Assembly: GCA_029262635.1 (NCBI GenBank)
Contig: JAJCZA010000002.1
Span: forward strand, 62,001-126,000
Source: Vampirovibrionales bacterium
Lineage (GTDB): Bacteria; Cyanobacteriota; Vampirovibrionia; Vampirovibrionales; Vampirovibrionaceae
Direction of reading: 5' to 3'
DNA length: 64,000 bases
The stretch's first letter is position 1, and each line of letters begins with the position of its first letter. Shown piece by piece: positions 44,173 to 53,377 of the stretch. Both the position numbers and the translations under genes were made by a program. The notes below the pieces were generated by a model that was not told the origin of the DNA, did no database searches, and worked only from the letters and a program-made list of their open reading frames with translations.

Positions 44173-44639
44173 GAGTCGGAAAACAAGCCTAATATTTCAG
44201 CGTCAGAGGGCGTCGGTTTTTGACTAGACCGGTTGACCTCAAGTGTTACGTTACCAGCTTCTATCGTTGAGATGGGAGAAGTGATGGTGAAGTCCTCTCT
44301 ATTCGCATAAGCCAAAACAGATTTTAAGAAATTTTTTAGGCTTTTTTTTATATTAACCCCGTGGAATAGTTTTAAAGAACTCAATTGATCTCCAGAATGC
44401 GTAAAGAGTTCAAATTTAATGACGTCTATATCGCTAAAGCCGGTATTTTCTTTTTTAATTTTCTCTATTTTAGCAGGCTGAGTGATATAGGTGCTTCCCT
44501 TTTCTAAATACTGGCCTTGGCCTACTATTTTCCCATTAATAATAATTCTTTGGCTATTGTCCGCCTTGTACTCAATAGTAAGCTTTCTACTACTGGCTCG
44601 AGTGATGTGTAGGGAGCTAAAAAGAGGGGGAAATTGCAT
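44169..44639 (-). CDS. Hypothetical protein, 156 aa
   Basis: It converges with argF and the stops overlap by 4 nt. No signal peptide or transmembrane segment is seen. The sequence is beta-strand-rich (IIINGKIVGQGQYLEKGSTY) with a basic centre. Its first residues MQFPPLFSSLHITRAS lack the F-x-G peptide. No recognisable domain. The coding assignment rests on length, uninterrupted frame and location. Confidence 0.6.
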   Translation of the reverse strand: MQFPPLFSSLHITRASSRKLTIEYKADNSQRIIINGKIVGQGQYLEKGSTYITQPAKIEKIKKENTGFSDIDVIKFELFTHSGDQLSSLKLFHGVNIKKSLKNFLKSVLAYANREDFTITSPISTIEAGNVTLEVNRSSQKPTPSDAEILGLFSDS

Positions 44640-44790
44640 TTTATAAAATCCCTTTACTTGCTACGGTTGAAGTATTTTAGGATACCCCCCCTTCCAATGC
44701 AAGGAATAGATCGGCTGATTGGCTTATGGTCAAGAGAGCCTTCGCTTTGCTAAAATGAGGGACGTACCGACAGAATGGAGCATATGTGTG

Positions 44791-45600
44791 ATGGGCGAAC
44801 GACTGAAAGTATTGATTTCAAACGATGACGGCATTTATGCGGAAGGGATTCAGACGCTGGCCGAATGGCTCTCCAAAAAGTACGATGTCTACGTGTTTGC
44901 GCCGGATCGGGAACGAAGCGCCATGGGCCATGCTTTGACTTTGCATAAGCCCTTGCGAGTGGATGAAATTGAATATGACGCGCCGGTAGTCGCCGCTTAT
45001 TCCGTTACGGGAACCCCTAGCGATTGTGTGAAAATCGCCTTAAACGCCATTTTGGATTTTACGCCGGATATTGTGGTGTCGGGCATTAACCATGGGCCGA
45101 ATTTGGGTATTGATGTGCTGTACTCTGGAACGGTAAGCGCTGCTCTGGAAGGGGCGATTAATGGGGTGCCCAGTATTGCCGTCTCGTTGGTGAACGGCTT
45201 TGAGAAGCATGCGGATTTTAATCCGACAGCAGAATTTATTTGCGGTTATATTCCCCGAGTGCTGGAAGCCGGCTTACCACCAAAAACCATTGTGAACGTG
45301 AATACGCCAGCGGTGACGCTAAAAGAGATTGCGGCTATCAAAGTGACCGAATTGGGACACCGTATGTATACGGACACCTACGAGCGTCGAGTGGATCCAC
45401 GGGGGCAGGTGTATTACTGGTTGGCAGGCGAAATTATGGATGAACACGAGGCTGATGGCACCGATGTACAGACTATTCGAGACAACATGGTCTCCGTCAC
45501 GCCCATTCAGTTTGATATGACTAACACCCAAGTGCTGAATGATGAAACCTGTCGAGCCAAGCTAAATGTCGACGGATCCGTCCATGCGATTCTAGGTTAA
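44791..45600 (+). CDS. surE: 5'-nucleotidase SurE
   Basis: ATG 44791 is in frame and gives 269 aa; the frame opens at 44719. Conserved metal ligands are in SNDDGIYAEGI, with SAMGHALTLH and SGINHGPNLG. SurE hydrolyses 5'- and 3'-nucleotides and exopolyphosphate. It matches the nucleotide-salvage theme of the region near 3.5-10 kb. Confidence 0.94.
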   Translation: MGERLKVLISNDDGIYAEGIQTLAEWLSKKYDVYVFAPDRERSAMGHALTLHKPLRVDEIEYDAPVVAAYSVTGTPSDCVKIALNAILDFTPDIVVSGINHGPNLGIDVLYSGTVSAALEGAINGVPSIAVSLVNGFEKHADFNPTAEFICGYIPRVLEAGLPPKTIVNVNTPAVTLKEIAAIKVTELGHRMYTDTYERRVDPRGQVYYWLAGEIMDEHEADGTDVQTIRDNMVSVTPIQFDMTNTQVLNDETCRAKLNVDGSVHAILG

Positions 45601-45689
45601 TCGCTTACCCTGTTAAAGTGACATGCCTCCCTAAATTAGCACCAAGGGAAGTTAGAGGGTTTTGGATGGAGTCTTGCAAACAGAGAGAG

Positions 45690-45760
45690 TGGTGTCGAGG
45701 AGGGGACTTGAACCCCTACGCCTTGCGGCACAAGCTCCTCAAGCTCCGGCGCTTTCTACG
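45690..45760 (-). repeat. Partial second copy of tRNA-Leu(GAG), 3' half
   Basis: Positions 45690-45732 are identical for 43 bp to 46235-46277 of the intact tRNA-Leu gene, including the CCA end and T arm. Beyond it similarity continues through the anticodon loop (CTTGAGG) and a degraded D-arm segment, then fades. It is either a decayed tRNA duplicate or an attachment-site copy from an insertion. Confidence 0.8.
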
Positions 45761-45811
45761 TTGTTTTGGACCGTAATATGATGTTGGTCTGAATGTTCCG
45801 ACAGAGTCTCT

Positions 45812-46201
45812 CTATTGTTCAACAATATCAACAAGTTCGGATGGCAATGAAGTTTCAGGTTCTATCTGAAATGTTCCATTCTCTTGAGGAAATATCTTGG
45901 TGGGTACATAGCCTTCGATAGCTTTTCTGGCAACATCCTTAACACGTTTGAGCAAAGTCTGTTTAAGCTTGTCCGGTATGATTTTAAGGTTGCCCAGTTG
46001 TTTGCCGCGGTTCGTTTCAGTGGTTCTGTTGTGCCGGTAGGCTTTCAATTCTTTACCCGTCAGTACGTATGGTTCGCAATAATCCTCAAGGGTAATCACT
46101 TCAGCATCAACCTGCTTATCCTGCAATTTCTTTTGAAATATTAGGGCCTCTTGAATGTTTTGTGTTTGAACTTGGTAAAGTAAACCAAAGTGAACAACCA
46201 A
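45812..46201 (-). CDS. Hypothetical protein between the two tRNA-Leu copies
   Basis: This 129-aa ORF has only a TTG start (46201) and a poor RBS, so its N-terminus may be missing. It begins MVVHFGLLY, again with an H-F-G. The rest is charged helix, with YVPTKIFPQ and a C-terminal acidic end. It has no integrase-like motif. Lying exactly between the direct repeats, it may be the cargo of a small inserted element. Confidence 0.55.
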   Translation of the reverse strand: MVVHFGLLYQVQTQNIQEALIFQKKLQDKQVDAEVITLEDYCEPYVLTGKELKAYRHNRTTETNRGKQLGNLKIIPDKLKQTLLKRVKDVARKAIEGYVPTKIFPQENGTFQIEPETSLPSELVDIVEQ

Positions 46202-46234
46202 CGTTTATTACTTCCTTGGTGTGAAAGGTTAAAA

Positions 46235-46319
46235 TGGTGTCGAGGAGGGGACTTGAACCCCTACGCCTTGCGGCACACGCCCCTCAAGCGTGCGCGTCTA
46301 CCAATTCCGCCACCCCGAC
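46235..46319 (-). tRNA. tRNA-Leu(GAG)
   Basis: A full leucine cloverleaf, 85 nt with encoded CCA, has acceptor GTCGGGG/CCTCGAC (one G-T pair), an anticodon stem CACGC/GCGTG with loop TTGAGGG, anticodon GAG, and a long variable arm. It is on the minus strand. Confidence 0.95.
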
Positions 46320-46417
46320 ACAAAGGGTTGTTGTGAATGCTTGAGGAGTAATTGATTTTAAGGGCAAACCCGATTCACTGTCAACTCTGATTCGATGCTT
46401 TTCAAGTCAACGGTCCG

Positions 46418-47401
46418 CTAGCCGCCAGTAAATTCAAAGCTTGGCGGCAAAGCACACAGGTTTTGATTCGCACAGAACACCGCATGATGAAAGGTTCGAA
46501 TCCCGGTGATTTTCGTTGGTTGAGGGTCTAATTCAATGCCACGCTGAGTGCCAGCACTGCCCACCACCATGTAATCATGAACCCCGTCATCGACGAGCCT
46601 GATGGCCGCGCCCTTTTTCACATTCTGATTATAACCAAAGCCTGTGCCGCCCAAATCGATGTAAAAGTCACCATACAGAACACGGCGAACCCCAAAGCCT
46701 GGGTAGTTTCGGTCGGCAACAATGGAGTCGGGGTTGAAGGCTTTGGCGACCCCCCCAATGTCGTAGCATTTATTATTACTGCATAATTCAATTAAAACGC
46801 CATGGGTGCCTCCTCCCGATGCTCCAACGGAAAGGAACATATCGGGTCCCGGCCCATCGACGATCGGCGGGTCGGTGTTTAAAACCCGGTAGTAAGGGCC
46901 TGTTTTTGTATTGATGGTAAAACTGTCAGGATCCACGTTAGTCCGGGCATGTCGTGCTGTGGCGGTGGCTTCAATCGTATAGTCTGAAATGCCAATAAGA
47001 GCCAGAAAAGGCGTCGGAACAGTGGCAGTGGCTTCAAGGGTTACGGTTTGTTGAGCGTCGTCCATGGTGGGTGCTCCCCCCACGAGAGTCGCTCCAAAGG
47101 ATGTCATGGCCGGGTTGGCCGCAATAACATTGTCAAAGGTTGTCTGGGCCGATTGCTTCGCCAATGCGGAACTGAGTAAGGGTTCACCTGTCGCCGGATC
47201 AAATGAGTCAAAATAGGCCGCTGCACCAGCACCTGCCGCTGAGGAAACCGCATTTTGCAATTCGTTTTGAAGGTAGGCATTGAGTCCCGTATAAATGGCA
47301 ATGCCTAAAAACCCGAGTAAGGCGGTGAGTAAGACCACCAGAATGGATAAAGCGGATCCTTTTTTGCTTTTTTTAGAGTAAGAGGAAATGTGATAACGCA
47401 T
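46418..47401 (-). CDS. TadG-like protein
   Basis: ATG 47401 gives 327 aa; the frame is open to 47455. The N-terminus KKSKKGSALSIL followed by a long hydrophobic helix and NAVSSAAGAGAAAYFD is the TadE/TadG N-terminal form. The C-terminal part has several Cys (CSNNKCYD, FCANQNLC) and Asp/Gly-rich stretches. It is likely an exported minor pilus component. It lies 20 nt after the TadE-like gene, same strand. Confidence 0.7.
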   Translation of the reverse strand: MRYHISSYSKKSKKGSALSILVVLLTALLGFLGIAIYTGLNAYLQNELQNAVSSAAGAGAAAYFDSFDPATGEPLLSSALAKQSAQTTFDNVIAANPAMTSFGATLVGGAPTMDDAQQTVTLEATATVPTPFLALIGISDYTIEATATARHARTNVDPDSFTINTKTGPYYRVLNTDPPIVDGPGPDMFLSVGASGGGTHGVLIELCSNNKCYDIGGVAKAFNPDSIVADRNYPGFGVRRVLYGDFYIDLGGTGFGYNQNVKKGAAIRLVDDGVHDYMVVGSAGTQRGIELDPQPTKITGIRTFHHAVFCANQNLCALPPSFEFTGG

Positions 47402-47421
47402 TGTAGGGGGATCCTTTGGAT

Positions 47422-48141
47422 TTATTGAAAAGTAACATCCGCTGGCGAATGCCATGTATCCGTACAGCCACCCAGTTGGTTTACGGGCGCAATGTGAGCG
47501 GCGAAAAGATCTTGTGTTGCCTGTGCTCGGCAGGCCCCATCACACCCACCTACGGTTGTTGCCTGATCAAAAACGGATAAATCCGGTGTACAGTCCAATG
47601 CGATCGGGACATAAAGGGGGACATCGGATTGAAAACTGTAGTTAGCAGGTAGAATAGTTTGTGCGGTTTGTGGTGTGGCCGCATTATAAGGGGTTCCAGC
47701 TGGCCCAAGCCCTGTTTCACCAACATTAGTCGCCATTAGGTTGCTTTTGATTCCTTGAGTGATCGTAAAATTGAGCGTTGGGAATAAGGGGAAATCGACC
47801 GCTTTTTCTGCGATTATAACGGCGACCGGTTCTGTGGTTTGTGTTAAGCGAACCGAGTCAACGGTTGTTCCCGGAATACGAAAAGTCCCTGTATTATAAG
47901 CGTTAACCGTTGATTCAAAGTCTGCCAACGGGGTTTCAGAATTTGCGTAGGTTGCCTGACTTTGCAAAGCGGTACGTACGGAAGAAGAGGCATTCGCGCC
48001 CGTGTACATCGCTGCGCCAGCCATATAACTGGCGAACATTAAAAAAACGAGGATGGGCAGCGTCAGTGTAAATTCGATGAGCGCCTGTCCTTGACGAGAG
48101 TTTTCTCTTCGCTTAAGTTGCCGGGTCTGTGTTTTTTCCAT
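47422..48141 (-). CDS. TadE-like protein
   Basis: From ATG 48141, 239 aa. The N-terminus has RQG^QALIEFTLTLPILVFLMF: Gly before a possible cut and Glu at +5, as in TadE. The remainder is an extracytoplasmic domain with a Cys-rich end. TadE-type proteins are minor pilins of Tad pili. Shares the operon with the genes on either side. Confidence 0.75.
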   Translation of the reverse strand: MEKTQTRQLKRRENSRQGQALIEFTLTLPILVFLMFASYMAGAAMYTGANASSSVRTALQSQATYANSETPLADFESTVNAYNTGTFRIPGTTVDSVRLTQTTEPVAVIIAEKAVDFPLFPTLNFTITQGIKSNLMATNVGETGLGPAGTPYNAATPQTAQTILPANYSFQSDVPLYVPIALDCTPDLSVFDQATTVGGCDGACRAQATQDLFAAHIAPVNQLGGCTDTWHSPADVTFQ

Positions 48142-48274
48142 ACATATCACCGTCTAGATCTGTCTCTTTCTTCTTCAATAACTTATCGACTCTTATTGGG
48201 GAGACTTTATTTTTTAATCCGGTTGTTACATAAAATTTACATTGGAAGCTTTATCATGCTGGGTTTTTGGAAAA

Positions 48275-48451
48275 CTATCCGCCGATAGCCGATGAAAGCG
48301 CGATGGTAAACCGATCAAAGAACGCTTCAATTTCTCCGCCAAGAAGCGTGACTGCGAGAATCAGGACAAAACTCATGAAAACTAAAAGTAAGGCAAATTC
48401 CGCATTGGTTTGCCCTTTATTCGTCGTTCTCAACTTGCTATTTTCTGGCAT
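48275..48451 (-). CDS. Flp-type pilin, second copy
   Basis: This 58-aa ORF is too short for most gene finders. NKG^QTNAEFALL at residues 13-22 gives the prepilin peptidase site with Glu at +5 and Phe at +6. The hydrophobic helix and end LLGGEIEAFFDRFTIAL closely parallel the Flp at 48678. AAAAGGGC before the ATG is a fair RBS. Confidence 0.8.
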   Translation of the reverse strand: MPENSKLRTTNKGQTNAEFALLLVFMSFVLILAVTLLGGEIEAFFDRFTIALSSAIGG

Positions 48452-48615
48452 GCCCTTTTAATCAGATCCTTGAGTTCGTGAAATCTGTCTATGTTAGTAG
48501 TCACTGGCTAATAACCATTGAAGCCATGGCCGTCAGTTCCTGAAAACGCTTATGATGGTGGATCCGCATCGATTTAATTTACAGGGTAAGTCGATTTGCC
48601 TTTTTTATGAAAAGT

Positions 48616-48652
48616 AAGCTGGGTCAACAATAAAAGAGGAGTGACCCAGCTT
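48616..48652 (-). terminator. Terminator after the first Flp pilin gene
   Basis: A perfect 11-bp stem AAGCTGGGTCA / TGACCCAGCTT has a 15-nt loop. On the minus strand it is followed by TACTTTTC, so it lies just after the stop of the flp gene at 48678. It would favour high expression of the first pilin alone, with read-through to the rest of the Tad genes. Confidence 0.82.
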
Positions 48653-48677
48653 GCTTTCGAATGGATGAAAATAAAAA

Positions 48678-48872
48678 CTAACCTGCAAGAGCACCTTTTA
48701 GAGCGGCTTGCACACTATCAATAGCGGCTTCAATCTCACCACCCAGAAGGGTTAAGGCGGCAATAGAAACAACAGCAATCAATGCGAGAATCAAACCGTA
48801 CTCGGCTAAAGATTGTCCTTTTTCAGATTTTTGTGCGCTCAATGCTTGAAATTTTACAAATGCTTTTAACAT
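48678..48872 (-). CDS. flp: Flp-type pilin
   Basis: This 64-aa protein has a basic leader, SEKG^QSLAEYGLIL at residues 16-28, and a hydrophobic helix ending in LLGGEIEAAID. This is the standard Flp/Tad major pilin form, and the size is normal. It is the likely major subunit of the Tad pilus. Confidence 0.92.
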   Translation of the reverse strand: MLKAFVKFQALSAQKSEKGQSLAEYGLILALIAVVSIAALTLLGGEIEAAIDSVQAALKGALAG

Positions 48873-49056
48873 AATCTTCTAATGACCCTCATTTCTTATC
48901 TTATCTTCATTTCTTCATTTTTTACTCGCATGACACATTGGTAAGCGTAAGCTAGTACACTTTTACTGTATCTTTTTTTTTATTTAATTGTATCACCCCT
49001 CAGGGTGAAATTAATTTTAATTAGTCGAATATTTTTGGTGTTTGAGAGAAAGTAAT

Positions 49057-50715
49057 TTATTTTTTTACTTCGAATTTTTCTAAGGGTATATTTCTAAAAA
49101 AGTCATCCACGGTGAGAGGCGAACCCCCCGTCTCAAAAGACTTTTCTTTTGGGACGAGGCGTGTAACGTCTATTATAGATGTTGCTGAGTAAAGTACGGC
49201 ATTCGTATCTTGGTACTGTTTATGCCAACGGGGCGAGTGTTCGATTTTATCAAAAAAAACCTTGTTGACGGTTCGGTTATTAGGAACCAACAAATGGGTT
49301 GTCCCATATTTTAAGGGAATTTCTAAATCATGAGGCGGTGTGGCAAAACGCATAAAATCCTGGAAGACGGACAGAGGGTAGAGCACCTCGAACCGGCCAT
49401 CCATGGCTACTTTCATATTAGGGTACAAGTTCCAGTACAGAAACTCTCCCCACACAAATGTGGACCACAGATTGCCCTGAACATGATGCTCCTTAAGGTA
49501 GTTCACGGCACCGATAGGGTAGCCCATCCCGCGCTGATCCGAAACGTGAACTGAAAAGGGTTGAGGTTTTGTTATGCAAAACATAAAAACCATGTAAGAG
49601 GCGGAAATTAATAATGCCAAAGGGGTCAGGTAATAGGCAATCGCCCGGAACCGTTTTCTATTTACGCCGACTGCTTTTACCGAGCTCCATAATGTCTTGG
49701 GAAACGATAGTTGAAACCCGACGCCAAGCACAGTGATTACAAAAATAGGAACCAATTTGTAATGTAGTAAGCCTTCCAGTCCGGTGGCAAGAATCAGTAA
49801 GAAAACACGAGGAAATGTTTTAAACCCTTGATTTTTCCAAGATAAAAATGAGGAAATACTCCAAAATAAAAAGCAAACGGTATAAAAAATCCCGTAAAAC
49901 GGTTGAAAAGGGGGAAGGCGATTTGAAAAAACAGAATCCCAGTCCACGATATCGCTTCGATCCAGAAACCAGAAAGTCCAGATGTGTTTAATATAGTTAA
50001 CCCCATAGGGGGTTAACAGGATGGTTATAAAACATAGAAAGGCAATAAGAATAAGGCATTTTGCCGACAGACTTTTTCTCGGGGCCGTTGTCCTGTGGAT
50101 CAGTGCCTCCATAAAGTAGATGCCCAATACAAAAAAGCCGACAATAAACCCGCCATGGGTATTGACCCAGAGAAGAAAGAGTAGGGGCAGGCCAACAATA
50201 AACCGCTTTTTTCCGCTGAGTCGCCATTGTTCTAAAAGTAAGAATAAAATTGCCAGAAAGAAAAAGGTAAAATTATGCGCCCAGAGTGTGGGCATATAAA
50301 GCGTACACATGAGGAGAGCCAGTAAAGGGAAAAACAAGGCGAATAAAAGCTCTTTAAGAGGATTGCTTTTTGAAGGCAATTGTTTCAAGGCCAAAGATAG
50401 AGGGATGCCGAGCGCGCACCCATATAAAACAAGCTGGAGCCAAAACAGGCTGGAACTTCCTGCGTTTTTAGTCAGGCCGTAAAAAATCATGCCGGCGCCC
50501 CACTCATGGTCATAAACCATCTGATGGGGTGCCGTATAAGAAAAAACATCCCGATAAGGAAATTGTCCATTCGCCTCGAACAGCGCTCCGAAAGAAAAGT
50601 GTCCCCACAAATCTGGATGGGCCGTGTTATTTAACAAAAACAGATACATGACCGCAAACAGTGCCGCTATGAAATAAATCCATCCAAAATGCAGATGACG
50701 AAACCGTTCTAGCAT
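49057..50715 (-). CDS. Probable GT-C-like membrane glycosyltransferase
   Basis: From ATG 50715 (frame opens at 50730), 552 aa. It has about ten to eleven hydrophobic segments and an external loop with AHPDLWGHFSFG near residue 33, and YDHEWGAG, resembling the Asp motifs in GT-C enzymes. A soluble C-terminal domain follows (about residue 400 onward). Substrate is unknown. It lies next to the pilin genes and might decorate pilins or surface glycans, but this is only a guess from location. Confidence 0.55.
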   Translation of the reverse strand: MLERFRHLHFGWIYFIAALFAVMYLFLLNNTAHPDLWGHFSFGALFEANGQFPYRDVFSYTAPHQMVYDHEWGAGMIFYGLTKNAGSSSLFWLQLVLYGCALGIPLSLALKQLPSKSNPLKELLFALFFPLLALLMCTLYMPTLWAHNFTFFFLAILFLLLEQWRLSGKKRFIVGLPLLFLLWVNTHGGFIVGFFVLGIYFMEALIHRTTAPRKSLSAKCLILIAFLCFITILLTPYGVNYIKHIWTFWFLDRSDIVDWDSVFSNRLPPFQPFYGIFYTVCFLFWSISSFLSWKNQGFKTFPRVFLLILATGLEGLLHYKLVPIFVITVLGVGFQLSFPKTLWSSVKAVGVNRKRFRAIAYYLTPLALLISASYMVFMFCITKPQPFSVHVSDQRGMGYPIGAVNYLKEHHVQGNLWSTFVWGEFLYWNLYPNMKVAMDGRFEVLYPLSVFQDFMRFATPPHDLEIPLKYGTTHLLVPNNRTVNKVFFDKIEHSPRWHKQYQDTNAVLYSATSIIDVTRLVPKEKSFETGGSPLTVDDFFRNIPLEKFEVKK

Positions 50716-50903
50716 ATCTACTCGTCTCAACCCTTAAAAATCGCTTGTGACCCTATTATAGCGGTTTGCGCAAGTGGGTGATGAAACGGTCACAGAAAAA
50801 TCCTACAGGCATACGAGGGTAAGCTATATGGGTAATAGGCAAACCTTAAAAACTGCTTTAAAATAAAAGGGTTATTTATGAGAGAGGGGTTTTTCACGAA
50901 CGG

Positions 50904-52721
50904 ATGGATTCCTTGTTTGAACTCACCATTGAAAAAATCTTGGCTTCGTTTCTGTTGCCCTTGATCTATTTTTTCCATCAGGGGCAACGGGTGTTTATTC
51001 TGTATCTGTTGGTAGCCTTTGCTTTTGGTGCGCTTCTTTATTGGTCTTTAAGGAAGCAAAAGCATCCGAGTGTGGAAAAAATCTCTCTGTTGGCTTATCT
51101 TTTTCCGGCTGAATTGTATGCTCACCCGTCGACGCGGTTGGACTTTAAATTTTTCTACGCGAATACGGTTTTTCAAGCCCTGCTTCTGGTTCCTCTGGCG
51201 ACCTTTATTGCCCCGACCCTGACCCTTGTTGTTCAGGGCGGTATGAGTCAGTGGGGTTTTCCTGGAGAAGGGGCGATTCCTTCTCATTTAAACACTTGGC
51301 TTCTTTTTACGTTGGTCTTGGCCATGGCCTTGGATTTCGGCCTGTTTTTCGGGCATTATCTGCTCCATAAGATTCCGTTTCTCTGGGAGTTTCATAAGGT
51401 TCATCATACGGCGGAAGTGATGACCCCCATTACGGTCTATCGCATGCACCCCGTTGATAATATGCTAATACTTGTTTTTGGGGCCTTATGTACAGGGCTC
51501 TTGGGGGGTGTTCTCCAGTTTTATATGGGCGGTCAAGGGTTGATGCTTCAGGTGGGCGGGGTGAACCTGTTTTTTGTGTTGTATTATTTTTTCGGGTATA
51601 ACCTGCGCCATTCACATATTTGGCTGGATTATGGCCCTGTCTTAAGCCGAATACTCATGAGTCCCGCTCAGCATCAGATTCACCACAGTGCTGAGCCCCG
51701 TCATTTTGATAAAAACCAGGGTTTTATTTTTTCTTTTTGGGATGCTCTGTTCGGCACTCTGTACATTCCCAACGGGCGAGAATCGTTTCGTCTGGGTATT
51801 GATGAACTTGACGACCAGAAACAATACAACCGATCTCTCTGGGCTTTATTTTGGCATCCTTTTGAGAACCTGCGAGAAAAATTCAAGTGGACCCATCTCG
51901 GTCGTCCTAAAAAATGGGCTTTTAGCGTCCTGTTTTTGGTGCCTCTGATTTGGGGGCTTTCACTGAATTTTACTTATACGGAACCGTTGGCGCCCGTTAA
52001 CCCGAATGTTTATCTGGAAAACCTGACCTGGAATCAGGTGCAGGATTACATTGAGAGTCAGGGGTATACCACTGCCTTAATTCCCACTGGTGGGACCGAG
52101 CAAAACGGTAAGCATATGGTGTTGGGCAAGCATAATAAAATTGTTGAATACACAGCGGGGCGCATTGCCGAGGCATTAGGGAACGCCCTTGTCGCTCCAG
52201 TTATGACTTATGTGCCTGAAGGAGGAATCGCACCAGCGGAAGGGCATATGCGTTTTTCGGGAACCCTGAGTACGCCTGAACCTGTTTTTGAATCTGTATT
52301 GGAATACGCGGCCCGGAGTTTGAAGGTTCACGGGTTTAAGACCCTTTGCTTTATTGGCGATAGCGGAGGCAATCAGGCTAGCCAAAAACGGGTGGCCGAA
52401 AAGCTGAATGCCGAATGGCAGGACGAGGGGGTGACCGTCTTGCATGTGAGCGATTACTACGCCAAAAACGGTCAACGTGCCTGGTTGTTTAACCAGGGGT
52501 ACGGTGGTGATATTGGGACTCATGCCGGTATTATGGATACGTCGGAACTGATGGCCGTTGACTCTGAGGGGGTTATCTCGGAGCAACAAACGGATAATAC
52601 GGATGACGATTTTTTGAGTGTGGGTTCCGACGGAAACACTCGATCAGCTTCGTCGATTCTCGGTCATGCGCTTATTGAGATGAAAATTCGAGCCGCCGTT
52701 TATCAGATTCAACACCACTAG
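50904..52721 (+). CDS. Sterol-desaturase/creatininase-like fusion
   Basis: The 605-aa protein joins two domains. Residues about 1-330 are a membrane fatty-acid-hydroxylase (sterol desaturase) with histidine motifs HYLLH (about 151), HKVHH (about 163) and HQIHH (about 256). Residues about 365-600 resemble creatininase: PTGGTEQNGKHM near 393 and GDSGGN near 485, with variation at some metal ligands. The first would hydroxylate or desaturate a lipid; the second is a metal-dependent amidase. The product of the fusion is unknown. Confidence 0.82.
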   Translation: MDSLFELTIEKILASFLLPLIYFFHQGQRVFILYLLVAFAFGALLYWSLRKQKHPSVEKISLLAYLFPAELYAHPSTRLDFKFFYANTVFQALLLVPLATFIAPTLTLVVQGGMSQWGFPGEGAIPSHLNTWLLFTLVLAMALDFGLFFGHYLLHKIPFLWEFHKVHHTAEVMTPITVYRMHPVDNMLILVFGALCTGLLGGVLQFYMGGQGLMLQVGGVNLFFVLYYFFGYNLRHSHIWLDYGPVLSRILMSPAQHQIHHSAEPRHFDKNQGFIFSFWDALFGTLYIPNGRESFRLGIDELDDQKQYNRSLWALFWHPFENLREKFKWTHLGRPKKWAFSVLFLVPLIWGLSLNFTYTEPLAPVNPNVYLENLTWNQVQDYIESQGYTTALIPTGGTEQNGKHMVLGKHNKIVEYTAGRIAEALGNALVAPVMTYVPEGGIAPAEGHMRFSGTLSTPEPVFESVLEYAARSLKVHGFKTLCFIGDSGGNQASQKRVAEKLNAEWQDEGVTVLHVSDYYAKNGQRAWLFNQGYGGDIGTHAGIMDTSELMAVDSEGVISEQQTDNTDDDFLSVGSDGNTRSASSILGHALIEMKIRAAVYQIQHH

Positions 52722-53377
52722 CCCTGTTGAAGCTTACCCACAAGCATTTCGGCTCGCTCTAAGCAGGACGTGAGCTTTTTGGATTCTTGAGGGCTTAGGC
52801 GGGCTTTTTGAGTTTTAAGCGTCTGCGCTAACCCTTTTAACTCGTCTTGTATGCTTATAAAGGGCTGAGTCAATTCGGCAAGCCCTGGGTTTTTAACCGG
52901 AGGAAGCCCCGAGGCCAAGCATCGAAAAAGGCCCATGCCATATTTCTTTAATTTGGTTCCGTTCTGATAGGCTTTAACCGGAGCCATCAGAACGCCATCC
53001 AATAAGTCTTGCTGTTTTGGGGACAATTGAAGATTGGGATTTTGATGCAACGCTTTTAGTAAGGACTGAAAGTCTTCTGTCGTGAGATTGGGCACCAAGC
53101 GCTGGATGAAGCGAGCCCCATAAGTGGTTAACGTTTCTTTTTGGCTTGAGTTCGTATGCATCGGCCCAAAGGGGTCATCGAACAGGTTTTGTAAGATGAT
53201 GGTCTGATACGCCGTTAAGTCCAAATTGGGATTTTTCTGTCGGAATGACGCATAGTTTTCACTGGGTGAATGCCCACGAAAAAATGTCGCTCCCCCCTGT
53301 AAAGGAAAGGTATTATTGGTAATCACCCTCCTGTAAGGCGTTAGCCCTGCCGTTTTTACTTTTTGCAAACCAACCAC
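52718..53377 (-). CDS. Hypothetical protein, 219 aa
   Basis: No signal peptide is seen. Residues 28-36 read GGATFFRGH, a loose F-x-G match. The middle has helical repeats such as LTAYQTIILQNLFDDPF and QDLLDGVLMAPVK. No known domain. It converges with the fusion gene, overlapping its stop by 4 nt. Confidence 0.6.
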   Translation of the reverse strand: MVGLQKVKTAGLTPYRRVITNNTFPLQGGATFFRGHSPSENYASFRQKNPNLDLTAYQTIILQNLFDDPFGPMHTNSSQKETLTTYGARFIQRLVPNLTTEDFQSLLKALHQNPNLQLSPKQQDLLDGVLMAPVKAYQNGTKLKKYGMGLFRCLASGLPPVKNPGLAELTQPFISIQDELKGLAQTLKTQKARLSPQESKKLTSCLERAEMLVGKLQQG

